Shown piece after piece: positions 1 through 4,835 of a stretch of 7,636 nucleotides of DNA; the stretch's first letter is position 1, and every line of letters begins with the position of its first letter. The position numbers and the translations under genes are program-made. The notes below the pieces were generated by a model. The model did no database searches, was not told the DNA's origin, and saw only the letters and a program-made list of their open reading frames with translations. Location of the stretch: NCBI GenBank assembly GCA_023382535.1, contig JAHDWA010000169.1, positions 1-7,636 on the forward strand, written 5' to 3'. This DNA comes from Anaerolineae bacterium (lineage in GTDB: Bacteria; Chloroflexota; Anaerolineae; 4572-78; J111).

Positions 1-59
1 TCCAAACTACGACGTGTTTTGCTCCAAACTACGACGTGTTTTGCTCCAAACTACGGCGT
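1..59. repeat. 22-bp tandem repeat, two full copies and a partial third
   Basis: Two identical 22-bp units occupy 1-22 and 23-44, each beginning TCCAAACTACGACG and ending in TTTTGC. A third copy at 45-59 follows the unit for 15 bases with one change (GACG to GGCG) and then diverges. The array touches the left edge, so its full length is unknown. There are no unique spacers between the units. It could be a minisatellite or an iteron-like protein-binding array; nothing here decides between them. Confidence 0.85.
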
Positions 60-66
60 ATAATTT

Positions 67-91
67 CTAAAAAAGCCGGCGAGTTTTTTAG
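67..91. repeat. AT-rich inverted repeat
   Basis: CTAAAAAA at 67-74 is matched by TTTTTTAG at 84-91, an 8-bp perfect inverted repeat around a 9-base GC-rich centre (75-83). Read on the minus strand it lies just beyond the larger palindrome at 99-131 and could add a U-tract to transcripts leaving the 143-1192 gene. The stem is weak, so this is suggestive only. Confidence 0.4.
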
Positions 92-98
92 AATTTTA

Positions 99-131
99 AG
101 ACCGCAGAGGTTTCTAAAACCTCTGCGGTCT
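99..131 (-). terminator. Perfect 15-bp-stem palindrome downstream of the 349-aa gene
   Basis: The arms AGACCGCAGAGGTTT (99-113) and AAACCTCTGCGGTCT (117-131) are perfect reverse complements around the 3-base centre CTA. It begins 12 bases beyond the stop codon of the minus-strand gene at 143-1192, where a terminator would be expected. The bases that follow on the minus strand are TTAAAATTCT and not a clean U-run, so it may instead be a copy of a dispersed palindromic repeat that serves as a 3' end or transcript stabiliser. Confidence 0.5.
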
Positions 132-142
132 GCCTGTGGATT

Positions 143-1192
143 CTATTTAACCAATAGCTGCGGGACACTGCGGCGGATGGCCTGCCAGCGGGGGAGCTGG
201 ATGCCCTGGAGGGCGGGCGAGCGGGACTGCTGGCTGTAGGTCTGCCAGGTTTCGCGCAGGCGCTGGGCGCTGAGGGTGTAAAGCCACAGCTCCGTCAGTC
301 CCAGCAGGGCCGAGCCAAGCCAGCGCAGATTGAGGCTCCAGTAGAAGGGGTTTTGGCGGAGGGTGTCGCCGGCCAGGGGCAGGCGGTAGCGGTAGCTTTC
401 CGAATAGTGCCAGAGCGGGTCGAAGAAAAAGGCTTGCAGGCTGCCGGGGGGCGGCTGGTAGCCCTGTTGGGTGTGGCGCTCGCGCTGCCAACTGACCGCC
501 TGGCAGAGGGCGCTTTCCAGCACAGCGGTGTAATGGGTCTTGCGCACCGGACCAAAGCAGCCGGGGTCAACATAATAGCCGATGTGGCGCAGGTAATCGG
601 CATGACCGTGGACCAGGCGTTTGGATAACGCGGTCAGGTTAAAGGGAAAAGGCAGCCAGCGGGCCAGGTGCGACTGCTCAAACAGGTGGGTGTAAGCCGC
701 CTCGCGAATCCGGGCGTGGGAGTGATTGCTCCCCTCGTAATTCAAAAAGCCGAGGTGGGCCAACAATAATTTGAGGGCGCGCTCGACCAGGTAAAAGAGC
801 AGCACCAACCGGAATGGTTCCAGGGCGACCTGCTGGTCCACCCGGGTGCAGTCCAGAAATTGAGCCGGGTTCGCTCCCCACAGCTCGGCTTCCAGGTCGT
901 AGAGGTAGTAAAAGTCGTGGGCCAGCAGGACCGACCAGTAGCAGCCCCGGCCCCGCTTGTGAGCCAGCCAGCGGCGTAACTCTTCGTCGCCGGAGAGAGT
1001 GACTCGCCACCAGGCGCACTCGGCCCCGGCGAGCTGTTGAAAGGTGGTCAGCCGGTCTGCCTGGCCCTCGGCCAGCTCGTTGACCAGAGCCAGGCGCATG
1101 GCCTCACCGTAAGCGTGAATCCAGTTGAAGCGGCGTTGTTCGGTGTTGAAGCTCATGGTGATGTTATAGCTGCTCAGGCCAGTTTCTTCCAC
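143..1192 (-). CDS. Hypothetical protein, 349 aa, possibly HEPN-like in its middle
   Basis: I do not recognise this protein as a whole. The frame is open for 349 codons and the composition is protein-like: rich in Trp, Tyr, Leu and His, mostly helical in appearance, with no signal peptide or clear membrane segment. Residues 134-210 have a faint HEPN flavour: YLVERALKLLLAHLGF (134-149), then NHSHAR (156-161), then KRLVHGHADYL (191-201), which contains an R-x4-H pattern (R192, H197), and a Tyr pair (206-207). That order resembles HEPN folds, which occur in nucleotidyltransferase-associated and toxin proteins, but the match is by eye only. The start used is GTG at 1192, with no clear Shine-Dalgarno; an ATG 12 codons downstream (1156) is equally possible. 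The stop is TAG at 143-145. It follows the aldo/keto reductase on the same strand, separated by an 80-bp gap holding an inverted repeat. Confidence 0.75.
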   Translation of the reverse strand: MEETGLSSYNITMSFNTEQRRFNWIHAYGEAMRLALVNELAEGQADRLTTFQQLAGAECAWWRVTLSGDEELRRWLAHKRGRGCYWSVLLAHDFYYLYDLEAELWGANPAQFLDCTRVDQQVALEPFRLVLLFYLVERALKLLLAHLGFLNYEGSNHSHARIREAAYTHLFEQSHLARWLPFPFNLTALSKRLVHGHADYLRHIGYYVDPGCFGPVRKTHYTAVLESALCQAVSWQRERHTQQGYQPPPGSLQAFFFDPLWHYSESYRYRLPLAGDTLRQNPFYWSLNLRWLGSALLGLTELWLYTLSAQRLRETWQTYSQQSRSPALQGIQLPRWQAIRRSVPQLLVK

Positions 1193-1201
1193 GTATTTTG
1201 G

Positions 1202-1274
1202 GCCGGGATTTGGGGATTAGGAGATTTTTTCACTTATTTTTTATCCCCAAATCCCCTAATCCCGGCGTTTTTTT
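1202..1274. repeat. Imperfect 20-bp inverted repeat with G-runs and T-tract
   Basis: GCCGGGATTTGGGGATTAGG (1202-1221) pairs with 1247-1266, whose reverse complement is GCCGGGATTAGGGGATTTGG, so 18 of 20 positions match. The loop of about 25 bases is T-rich on the + strand. A TTTTTTT run (1268-1274) follows the right arm, so the shape on the + strand is that of an intrinsic terminator, although no + strand gene ends here. On the minus strand it sits directly after the stop of the aldo/keto reductase and just ahead of the GTG of the 349-aa gene. The G-runs (GGG, GGGG, GG) are spaced by ATTT/ATTA. Confidence 0.7.
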
Positions 1275-2256
1275 ACCAGCGTTGATGGACCAGTTCCTTA
1301 ATCTTGTCGTTATAAATCGTCCGGATCTGAGCCATCAACTCGTCGCTGAGGGGTGGCAGCTCGGCGGCCTGGGCATTGGCGAGGGCCTGCCGGGCATTCT
1401 TGGCCCCGGGAATAGCGCAGCTAACGGCGTCAAACATGAGGATCCAGCGCAGGGCCAACTGGGCCAGCGAGAAGCCGGGCGGGACCAGGCGTTTCAGCAT
1501 CTCGACGGCTTCCAGGGCGGTGTCGTAATCCACGCCGGAGAAAGTTTCACCCCGGTCAAAAGCCTGGCCGTAGCGATTGAAGTTGCGATGGTCGTCGGCA
1601 GGGAAGGTGGTCTCTTTGCTCATTTTGCCGCTGAGCAGGCCGCTGGCCAGCGGCACCCGGGCCAGAATCCCGACCTGGCGCTGCTGGGCCAGGCCGAAAA
1701 ACGATTCGGCCGGGCGCTGGCGGAACATATTGAAGATGATCTGGACGCTCTGAACCCCAGGATATTCAACAGCTTTGACAGCCTCTTCTACCTTTTCAAC
1801 GCTGACGCCGTAGAATTTGAGTTTGCCGGCCTGGACCAGGTCATCCAGCACTCCAAAGAGTTCCGGCATGTAGTAGACCTGCGTCGGCGGGCAGTGCAAC
1901 TGGACCAAATCCAGGGCTTCAACCCCCAGGTTTTTCAGGCTGCGCTCGATAAAAGCGGTCAAATTCTTGCGGTTGTAGCCTTCTGCAACGTGCGGGTCGA
2001 GCCGCCGCCCGGCCTTGGTAATCACGTAAACCGGTTCGGAACGCTCTTTTAGCACCTGGGCAATCAGCCGCTCGCTGCGGCCGTCGCCGTACACGTCAGC
2101 CGTGTCAATCAGGTTGATGCCCTGATCAATGGAGGCGTGCAGCGCGGCCAGGGCATCTTCATCGCCCACCTCACCCCAGGAGCCGCCAATGGCCCACGCC
2201 CCAAAACTAATCTCCGAAACCTGCCAACCGGTGCGACCAAAGGGTCGGTACTTCAT
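1273..2256 (-). CDS. Aldo/keto reductase family oxidoreductase
   Basis: A 327-aa cytoplasmic NAD(P)H-dependent reductase of the aldo/keto reductase (TIM-barrel) superfamily. It begins with the typical MKYRPFGRTGWQVSEISFG strand-turn. The catalytic tetrad is visible: Asp51 and Tyr56 in DTADVYGDGRSE, Lys81 in ITKAGR, and His121 in VQLHCPP. The C-terminal cofactor segment IPGAKNARQALAN is present, and length is normal for the family. The family reduces aldehydes and ketones, including sugar derivatives; the true substrate cannot be read from the sequence. The ATG start at 2256 is well supported by GGAGGT (minus strand, 2267-2262), 5 nt upstream. The stop TAA at 1273-1275 runs straight into the inverted repeat at 1202-1274. 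A long antisense reading frame over this gene is a shadow of it. No oddity in the catalytic residues. Confidence 0.95.
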   Translation of the reverse strand: MKYRPFGRTGWQVSEISFGAWAIGGSWGEVGDEDALAALHASIDQGINLIDTADVYGDGRSERLIAQVLKERSEPVYVITKAGRRLDPHVAEGYNRKNLTAFIERSLKNLGVEALDLVQLHCPPTQVYYMPELFGVLDDLVQAGKLKFYGVSVEKVEEAVKAVEYPGVQSVQIIFNMFRQRPAESFFGLAQQRQVGILARVPLASGLLSGKMSKETTFPADDHRNFNRYGQAFDRGETFSGVDYDTALEAVEMLKRLVPPGFSLAQLALRWILMFDAVSCAIPGAKNARQALANAQAAELPPLSDELMAQIRTIYNDKIKELVHQRW

Positions 2257-2261
2257 AGGAT

Positions 2262-2304
2262 ACCTCCAAATGTTTTTGTATAAATATAATCGAAATTAGC
2301 GCAA
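2262..2304 (-). promoter_or_regulatory. Ribosome binding site and possible promoter of the aldo/keto reductase
   Basis: On the minus strand GGAGGT (2267-2262) lies 5 nt before the ATG, a strong Shine-Dalgarno. Upstream, TTGCGC (2304-2299) and TATACA (2282-2277), spaced 16 bp apart, form a plausible sigma-70-type promoter in an AT-rich stretch. The ribosome site is clear; the promoter is a weak call. Confidence 0.4.
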
Positions 2305-2318
2305 TTATTCTGATATGT

Positions 2319-2427
2319 CATTTCGAGCGACCGGAGGGAGTAGCCAAAGGGCATAAACAAGAAATCCCTGCAGAGTTACTCTATGGTTAAGATGCGAGGG
2401 ATTCCTCGTTTCGCTCCGCTCGGAATG
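2319..2427. mobile_element. MITE-like palindromic element, about 109 bp, non-coding
   Basis: CATTTCGAGCG (2319-2329) is matched by CGCTCGGAATG (2417-2427), giving terminal inverted repeats with 10 of 11 positions matching. An inner pair, AATCCCT (2363-2369) and AGGGATT (2397-2403), is also inverted, so the whole element can fold into a long interrupted stem. It contains no open reading frame of note and fills most of the 190-bp gap between the aldo/keto reductase and the permease. Small non-coding palindromes of this shape are typical of miniature transposable elements moved in trans. No target-site duplication is obvious. Confidence 0.55.
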
Positions 2428-2445
2428 GTATGCTTGGTAGCTTTT

Positions 2446-3339
2446 TTACCTCGCCTGCCCCAGCGAAACCATCAGCGCCCCGGCAATGACCGCAGCCCCG
2501 CCGACCAACTGCTGGAAGGTTGGCCCCAGGCCAAATAAAAGCAACGTCCACAAAATAGCCGCCGCCGGGCTGAGGGTAAGGATTATCGTGTGTACGCTGA
2601 GGTTCAAACGGCGCAGAGTCAGGTAATACAAAGTTCGGCTAATGGTCACATCAACCGTGCCGGCCGTTAACAAAATGAGCCAGGTGGTCCAGTCAGGCAG
2701 CCGGACTTCACCCCGGCCAATGGCAAACAGCCAGAGAAAAGCGGTGGTACAGGCCAGCCGGAACAAAAAGAAGTCGGTTAAGCTGATGCCATACCCGTGG
2801 CGTTTGACCAGGGCGGCATGGAGGGCGTACATAAAGGTCGAGGCGATGACCATGAGCGCGCCGGCCCAGATAAATTCGCCGGGCTGAAAGGCGATGATAA
2901 AGCTGCCGGCCACGGCAATGACTGCACCCAGGGATTGAAAAGGGGTGAAGCGTTCGCGCAGCCAGATCAGGCCGAAGCCCAGGCTAAACAGGGTTGACAG
3001 TTTACCCAACAGCGAGGCCGTGCCCGGATCAATAAAAGCGACGGCGCCATAGTTCAAAACAGTGCTCGCCGCCACCAGAAAGCCTATGCCCCAAAAAAAC
3101 CAGGCGTGGCGGCGAAACGTCGTAAAATCAATCTTGTCCCAAACCGCCAGAAAGAGCGCGACCTCAACCGTCGCAATCGTCAGAACATACATCGCGGAGG
3201 TGGTCGGCGGCAGGTGGGGTAATAATAAGCGGGCAAAAACAAAGTGGAGGCTGTCTACGACGAGCAGGCAAATCACCACCAGGGGCGCATTATTCATCAG
3301 ACGGCTTTGGGCGGCGAGCGCCAGCGGTTTTTGACTCAT
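2446..3339 (-). CDS. EamA-family (drug/metabolite transporter superfamily) permease
   Basis: An inner-membrane permease of the DMT/EamA superfamily, 297 aa from the start chosen. About ten hydrophobic segments are visible in two EamA-type halves. The first half ends with the conserved region running from GTASLLGKLSTLFSLGFGL through LRERFTPFQSLGAVIAVAGS, and the last helix is QQLVGGAAVIAGALMVSLG. Members export or import amino acids, nucleotides, drugs or other metabolites; the substrate is unknown. The frame stays open to 3423, which would add 28 residues (MPKAGPVFRRGLCSAW...). Those residues are not hydrophobic and overlap a GC-rich hairpin, so I place the start at ATG 3339 (MSQKPLAL), with AGGGGGAT about 14 nt upstream as an imperfect ribosome site. 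An ATG at 3369 and one at 3297 (MNNAPL) remain possible. It is transcribed away from the toxin-antitoxin operon. Confidence 0.9.
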   Translation of the reverse strand: MSQKPLALAAQSRLMNNAPLVVICLLVVDSLHFVFARLLLPHLPPTTSAMYVLTIATVEVALFLAVWDKIDFTTFRRHAWFFWGIGFLVAASTVLNYGAVAFIDPGTASLLGKLSTLFSLGFGLIWLRERFTPFQSLGAVIAVAGSFIIAFQPGEFIWAGALMVIASTFMYALHAALVKRHGYGISLTDFFLFRLACTTAFLWLFAIGRGEVRLPDWTTWLILLTAGTVDVTISRTLYYLTLRRLNLSVHTIILTLSPAAAILWTLLLFGLGPTFQQLVGGAAVIAGALMVSLGQAR

Positions 3340-3389
3340 AAACGATACGGTGATCCCCCTATGACCCATAATCAGCCAGGCAGAACAAA

Positions 3390-3411
3390 GGCCCCGCCGG
3401 AAGACGGGGCC
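3390..3411 (-). other. GC-rich leader hairpin ahead of the EamA permease
   Basis: GGCCCCG (3390-3396) pairs with CGGGGCC (3405-3411) around an 8-base loop. On the minus strand the stem is followed by TTTGTTCT, which makes it resemble a weak terminator inside the 5' leader of the permease. It could act as an attenuator, but the U-tract is poor and no competing antiterminator fold was found by eye. Confidence 0.4.
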
Positions 3412-3423
3412 AGCCTTGGGCAT

Positions 3424-3452
3424 AGTATAATCCAGAACTGAATTCTACGAAA
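3424..3452 (-). promoter_or_regulatory. Possible promoter of the EamA permease
   Basis: On the minus strand a TATACT -10-like box (3429-3424) lies 17 bp downstream of a poor -35, TTTCGT (3452-3447). Transcription would begin near 3417, giving a leader of about 80 nt that contains the GC-rich hairpin and supports the start at 3339. The -35 match is weak. Confidence 0.3.
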
Positions 3453-3470
3453 GTTAGCCTTAAGGGGAGC

Positions 3471-3497
3471 GTGGGACAGGTTGTCAACTTGTCCTAC
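3471..3497. promoter_or_regulatory. Near-perfect palindrome upstream of the toxin-antitoxin promoter
   Basis: GTGGGACAGGTTG (3471-3483) and CAACTTGTCCTAC (3485-3497) are inverted repeats about a single central T, with 11 of 13 positions matching; both mismatches would be G-U pairs in RNA. It ends about 30 bp before the -10 box of the + strand operon. Antitoxins with a ribbon-helix-helix domain usually bind palindromes at their own promoters, so this is a candidate operator. It could equally be a dispersed repeat. Confidence 0.45.
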
Positions 3498-3503
3498 AGC
3501 AGG

Positions 3504-3533
3504 TTTCTTACCTGGCCCAAAGGATGCTATAAT
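3504..3533 (+). promoter_or_regulatory. Promoter of the toxin-antitoxin operon
   Basis: TATAAT at 3528-3533 is a perfect -10 box. A weak -35 is TTCTTA (3505-3510), 17 bp upstream. Transcription would start near 3540, about 35 nt before the antitoxin ATG. A short inverted repeat, CAGGT (3500-3504) and ACCTG (3510-3514), brackets the -35 and could be an additional binding site. Confidence 0.55.
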
Positions 3534-3574
3534 AAAGTCACTTTTACCCCGCTTGATAGGATGTTGACCCTTTT

Positions 3575-3961
3575 ATGAGCACAGTTGGCGGCAAATTTAC
3601 TGTAGAAAAAAGAAATTTAGTCACCTACATTGAATATAAACATTATGAGCTGCTCCGGACCCTGGCCGACCTGCACGGTCGCTCCGTTTCAGCTCAGGCT
3701 GCGCAAGCCATCCAAAAGGAGGTAATGATGATGACCCACTCAGCAATGACTCAACAAATCATCCAACAACTTGACCAACTGCCCGTCGAACTCCAACGAA
3801 AAGTATTTGAATTTGCCCAGGCGCTCACCCTATCCTTACCCAAAGGAACTCCGGGCAAGAATCTCACCCGTTTTTCTGGTGTGATCGAGCGTGAGGATAT
3901 TGAGGCAATGTCCCAAGCTATAGAAGCCGATTGTGAACAGGTAGAACCCCATGAGTGGTAG
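3575..3961 (+). CDS. VapB-like antitoxin with fused ribbon-helix-helix domain, 128 aa
   Basis: The likely antitoxin of a type II module, since it overlaps the start of a PIN-domain toxin by 11 bp. Two parts are visible. Residues 12-50 read like a ribbon-helix-helix DNA-binding unit: a strand (KRNLVTYIEY), a helix (HYELLRTLADLHG), then RSVSAQAAQAIQKEV. Residues 53-128 look like a separate short antitoxin of the kind with a QQLDQLPVELQRKVFEFAQAL helix and an acidic tail (EDIEAMSQAIEAD...HEW). Typical stand-alone antitoxins of the second kind are about 75-80 aa, so this protein looks like a fusion. At the joint lies a perfect ribosome binding site followed by MMM (51-53), so a short form may also be made. 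The ATG at 3575 has only a weak AGGA upstream (3558-3561). The 5' part is AT-rich (20 of 60 bases G+C at 3601-3660), unlike the flanking genes. Confidence 0.8.
   Translation: MSTVGGKFTVEKRNLVTYIEYKHYELLRTLADLHGRSVSAQAAQAIQKEVMMMTHSAMTQQIIQQLDQLPVELQRKVFEFAQALTLSLPKGTPGKNLTRFSGVIEREDIEAMSQAIEADCEQVEPHEW
3716..3733 (+). promoter_or_regulatory. Perfect internal Shine-Dalgarno and triple ATG inside the antitoxin
   Basis: AAGGAGGT (3716-3723) is followed by ATGATGATG (3725-3733), all in the antitoxin frame. The third ATG is 7 nt from the motif, which is good spacing; the first is too close. This site is much better than the one serving the annotated start at 3575, so internal initiation is likely, or the gene is a fusion of two formerly separate genes. 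Confidence 0.65.
3731..3961 (+). CDS. Probable short antitoxin isoform from the internal start, 76 aa
   Basis: The same frame as the 128-aa antitoxin, initiated at the internal ATG served by AAGGAGGT. The product (MTHSAMTQQIIQQLDQLPVE...) would lack the ribbon-helix-helix segment but keep the helix and acidic tail expected to bind and block the PIN toxin. Its length matches common stand-alone antitoxins of this type. Either this is the only product, and the upstream reading is a remnant, or both forms are made in a ratio set by the two ribosome sites. I favour both, because the upstream 50 codons read as a credible DNA-binding domain. Confidence 0.45.
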   Translation: MTHSAMTQQIIQQLDQLPVELQRKVFEFAQALTLSLPKGTPGKNLTRFSGVIEREDIEAMSQAIEADCEQVEPHEW

Positions 3962-4340
3962 GGTTCTGCTGGATACTAACATCGTCATTGCCCTCTTTGC
4001 CGGAGAAGCGGCTGTCGAAAAACGCTTAAGCCAGACCGACGCGGTTTTTTTGCCCAGTATTGTCCTGGGCGAGCTTTATTATGGGGCGCAAAAATCCGGT
4101 AGGGTTGAGATAAATGTGACTCGCATTGAAGATTTTGCAATCAGCAATTCTATACTGCCGTGTGATTCTGAGACAGCCAGGGCATATGGCCTTATCAAGA
4201 GTATCTTGCAGGTGAAGGGGCGGCCTATTCCAGAAAATGATATTTGGATTGCCGCTGTTGCGCAACAGCATCATTTGACATTAATTACCCGTGATACGCA
4301 TTTTGACCAGATAGACGATCTCAATATCGAAACCTGGTAG
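3951..4340 (+). CDS. vapC: VapC-type PIN-domain toxin ribonuclease
   Basis: A 129-aa PIN-domain protein, the usual size for VapC toxins, which are Mg-dependent ribonucleases that cut tRNA or rRNA and stop translation when their antitoxin is lost. The acidic metal-binding residues are in place: Asp8 in VLLDTNIVIALF, Glu41 in VLGELYYGA, Asp97 in IPENDIWIAA and Asp115 in LITRDTHFDQI. The ATG at 3951 overlaps the antitoxin stop by 11 bp and has only a weak AGG upstream, so translation is probably coupled to the antitoxin, which keeps toxin levels below antitoxin levels. The deacylase gene follows after 5 nt. Nothing suggests inactivation. Its RNA target cannot be told from the sequence. Confidence 0.93.
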   Translation: MSGRVLLDTNIVIALFAGEAAVEKRLSQTDAVFLPSIVLGELYYGAQKSGRVEINVTRIEDFAISNSILPCDSETARAYGLIKSILQVKGRPIPENDIWIAAVAQQHHLTLITRDTHFDQIDDLNIETW

Positions 4341-4345
4341 AGCCA

Positions 4346-4813
4346 GTGGCCGAAAAACTCAACTCTATGCGGATTTTGGACCAACAGAAAGTTAGTTACA
4401 CCGTGCGCGAGTTTCCCGATTCCATCCATTCCGCCGATGGTGTAGCCGATTACTTCAGCCTGCCACGCGAATGGGTTTACAAAACCCTGGTGGTGCTGCC
4501 GCCTACAGGCAGGCCCATGCTGGTCATGGTCGCGGGGAGCCGCGAGCTGGATTTGAAAAAGCTGGCCGCCTCGGTGGGCCAGAAGAAGGTGCAGATGGCC
4601 CCCCACAAAGAAGCCGAGCGCCTGACCGGCCTGCAAACCGGCGGCATCTCGGCCCTGGCCTTACTGCACAAGAATTTTGCCGTTTATATTGATAAGCCCG
4701 CCCTGGAGTTGGAGCGGATTCTGGTCAGCGCCGGCAAGCGAGGGGTCAATTTGGAGCTGTTGGTGCAGGATTTGATCCGGGTGACGAAGGCGAAGGTCAT
4801 CGAGGCGACGTGA
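4346..4813 (+). CDS. YbaK/EbsC-family aminoacyl-tRNA deacylase
   Basis: A 155-aa single-domain protein of the YbaK/EbsC (prolyl-tRNA editing) superfamily, which hydrolyses mischarged aminoacyl-tRNAs such as Cys-tRNA(Pro) in the cytoplasm. The domain runs from RILDQQKVSYTVREF (9-23) to the end. The conserved lysine is present (Lys46 in WVYKTLVVL), as is the glycine loop GLQTGGISAL (95-104). That loop has Ala where many relatives have Pro after GGIS, so the exact substrate class is uncertain. The start is GTG at 4346, 5 nt past the toxin stop; an ATG at 4367 would remove seven residues. No clear Shine-Dalgarno precedes either, which fits coupled translation from the toxin gene. G+C rises sharply inside this gene (37 of 60 bases at 4501-4560) compared with the cassette upstream, so the toxin-antitoxin pair probably arrived in front of an older gene. 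Confidence 0.9.
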   Translation: MAEKLNSMRILDQQKVSYTVREFPDSIHSADGVADYFSLPREWVYKTLVVLPPTGRPMLVMVAGSRELDLKKLAASVGQKKVQMAPHKEAERLTGLQTGGISALALLHKNFAVYIDKPALELERILVSAGKRGVNLELLVQDLIRVTKAKVIEAT

Positions 4814-4820
4814 AATACCT

Positions 4821-4835
4821 AAGGAACAAATAATG
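4821..4835 (+). promoter_or_regulatory. Ribosome binding site of the cupin gene
   Basis: AAGGAA (4821-4826) lies 7 nt before the ATG at 4833 when measured from AAGGA. It fixes the cupin start and gives the last operon gene independent ribosome entry. Confidence 0.7.

Noticed and set aside
1..59. CRISPR array
   Set aside because: The repeats are directly adjacent with no spacers, and no cas gene is present.
59..64. TATAAT as a + strand promoter
   Set aside because: No acceptable -35 at the right distance and no + strand gene downstream.
36..239. 67-aa + strand frame across the tandem repeat and palindrome
   Set aside because: It reads through non-coding repeats and into the antisense of the 349-aa gene; no ribosome site or domain.
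1198..2052. 284-aa open frame on the + strand opposite the aldo/keto reductase
   Set aside because: It is antisense to a gene with an intact catalytic tetrad and ribosome site, and its translation has no recognisable domain. It is a shadow of GC-rich coding sequence.
3426..3431. TATAAT on the + strand as the promoter of the toxin-antitoxin operon
   Set aside because: It has no -35 match (GACGGG at the 17-bp position) and lies about 140 bp upstream of the antitoxin; the box at 3528-3533 is better placed.
4026..4636. Minus-strand frames of 82 and 121 aa opposite the toxin and deacylase genes
   Set aside because: They are antisense to genes with clear PIN and YbaK motifs and show no domain of their own.
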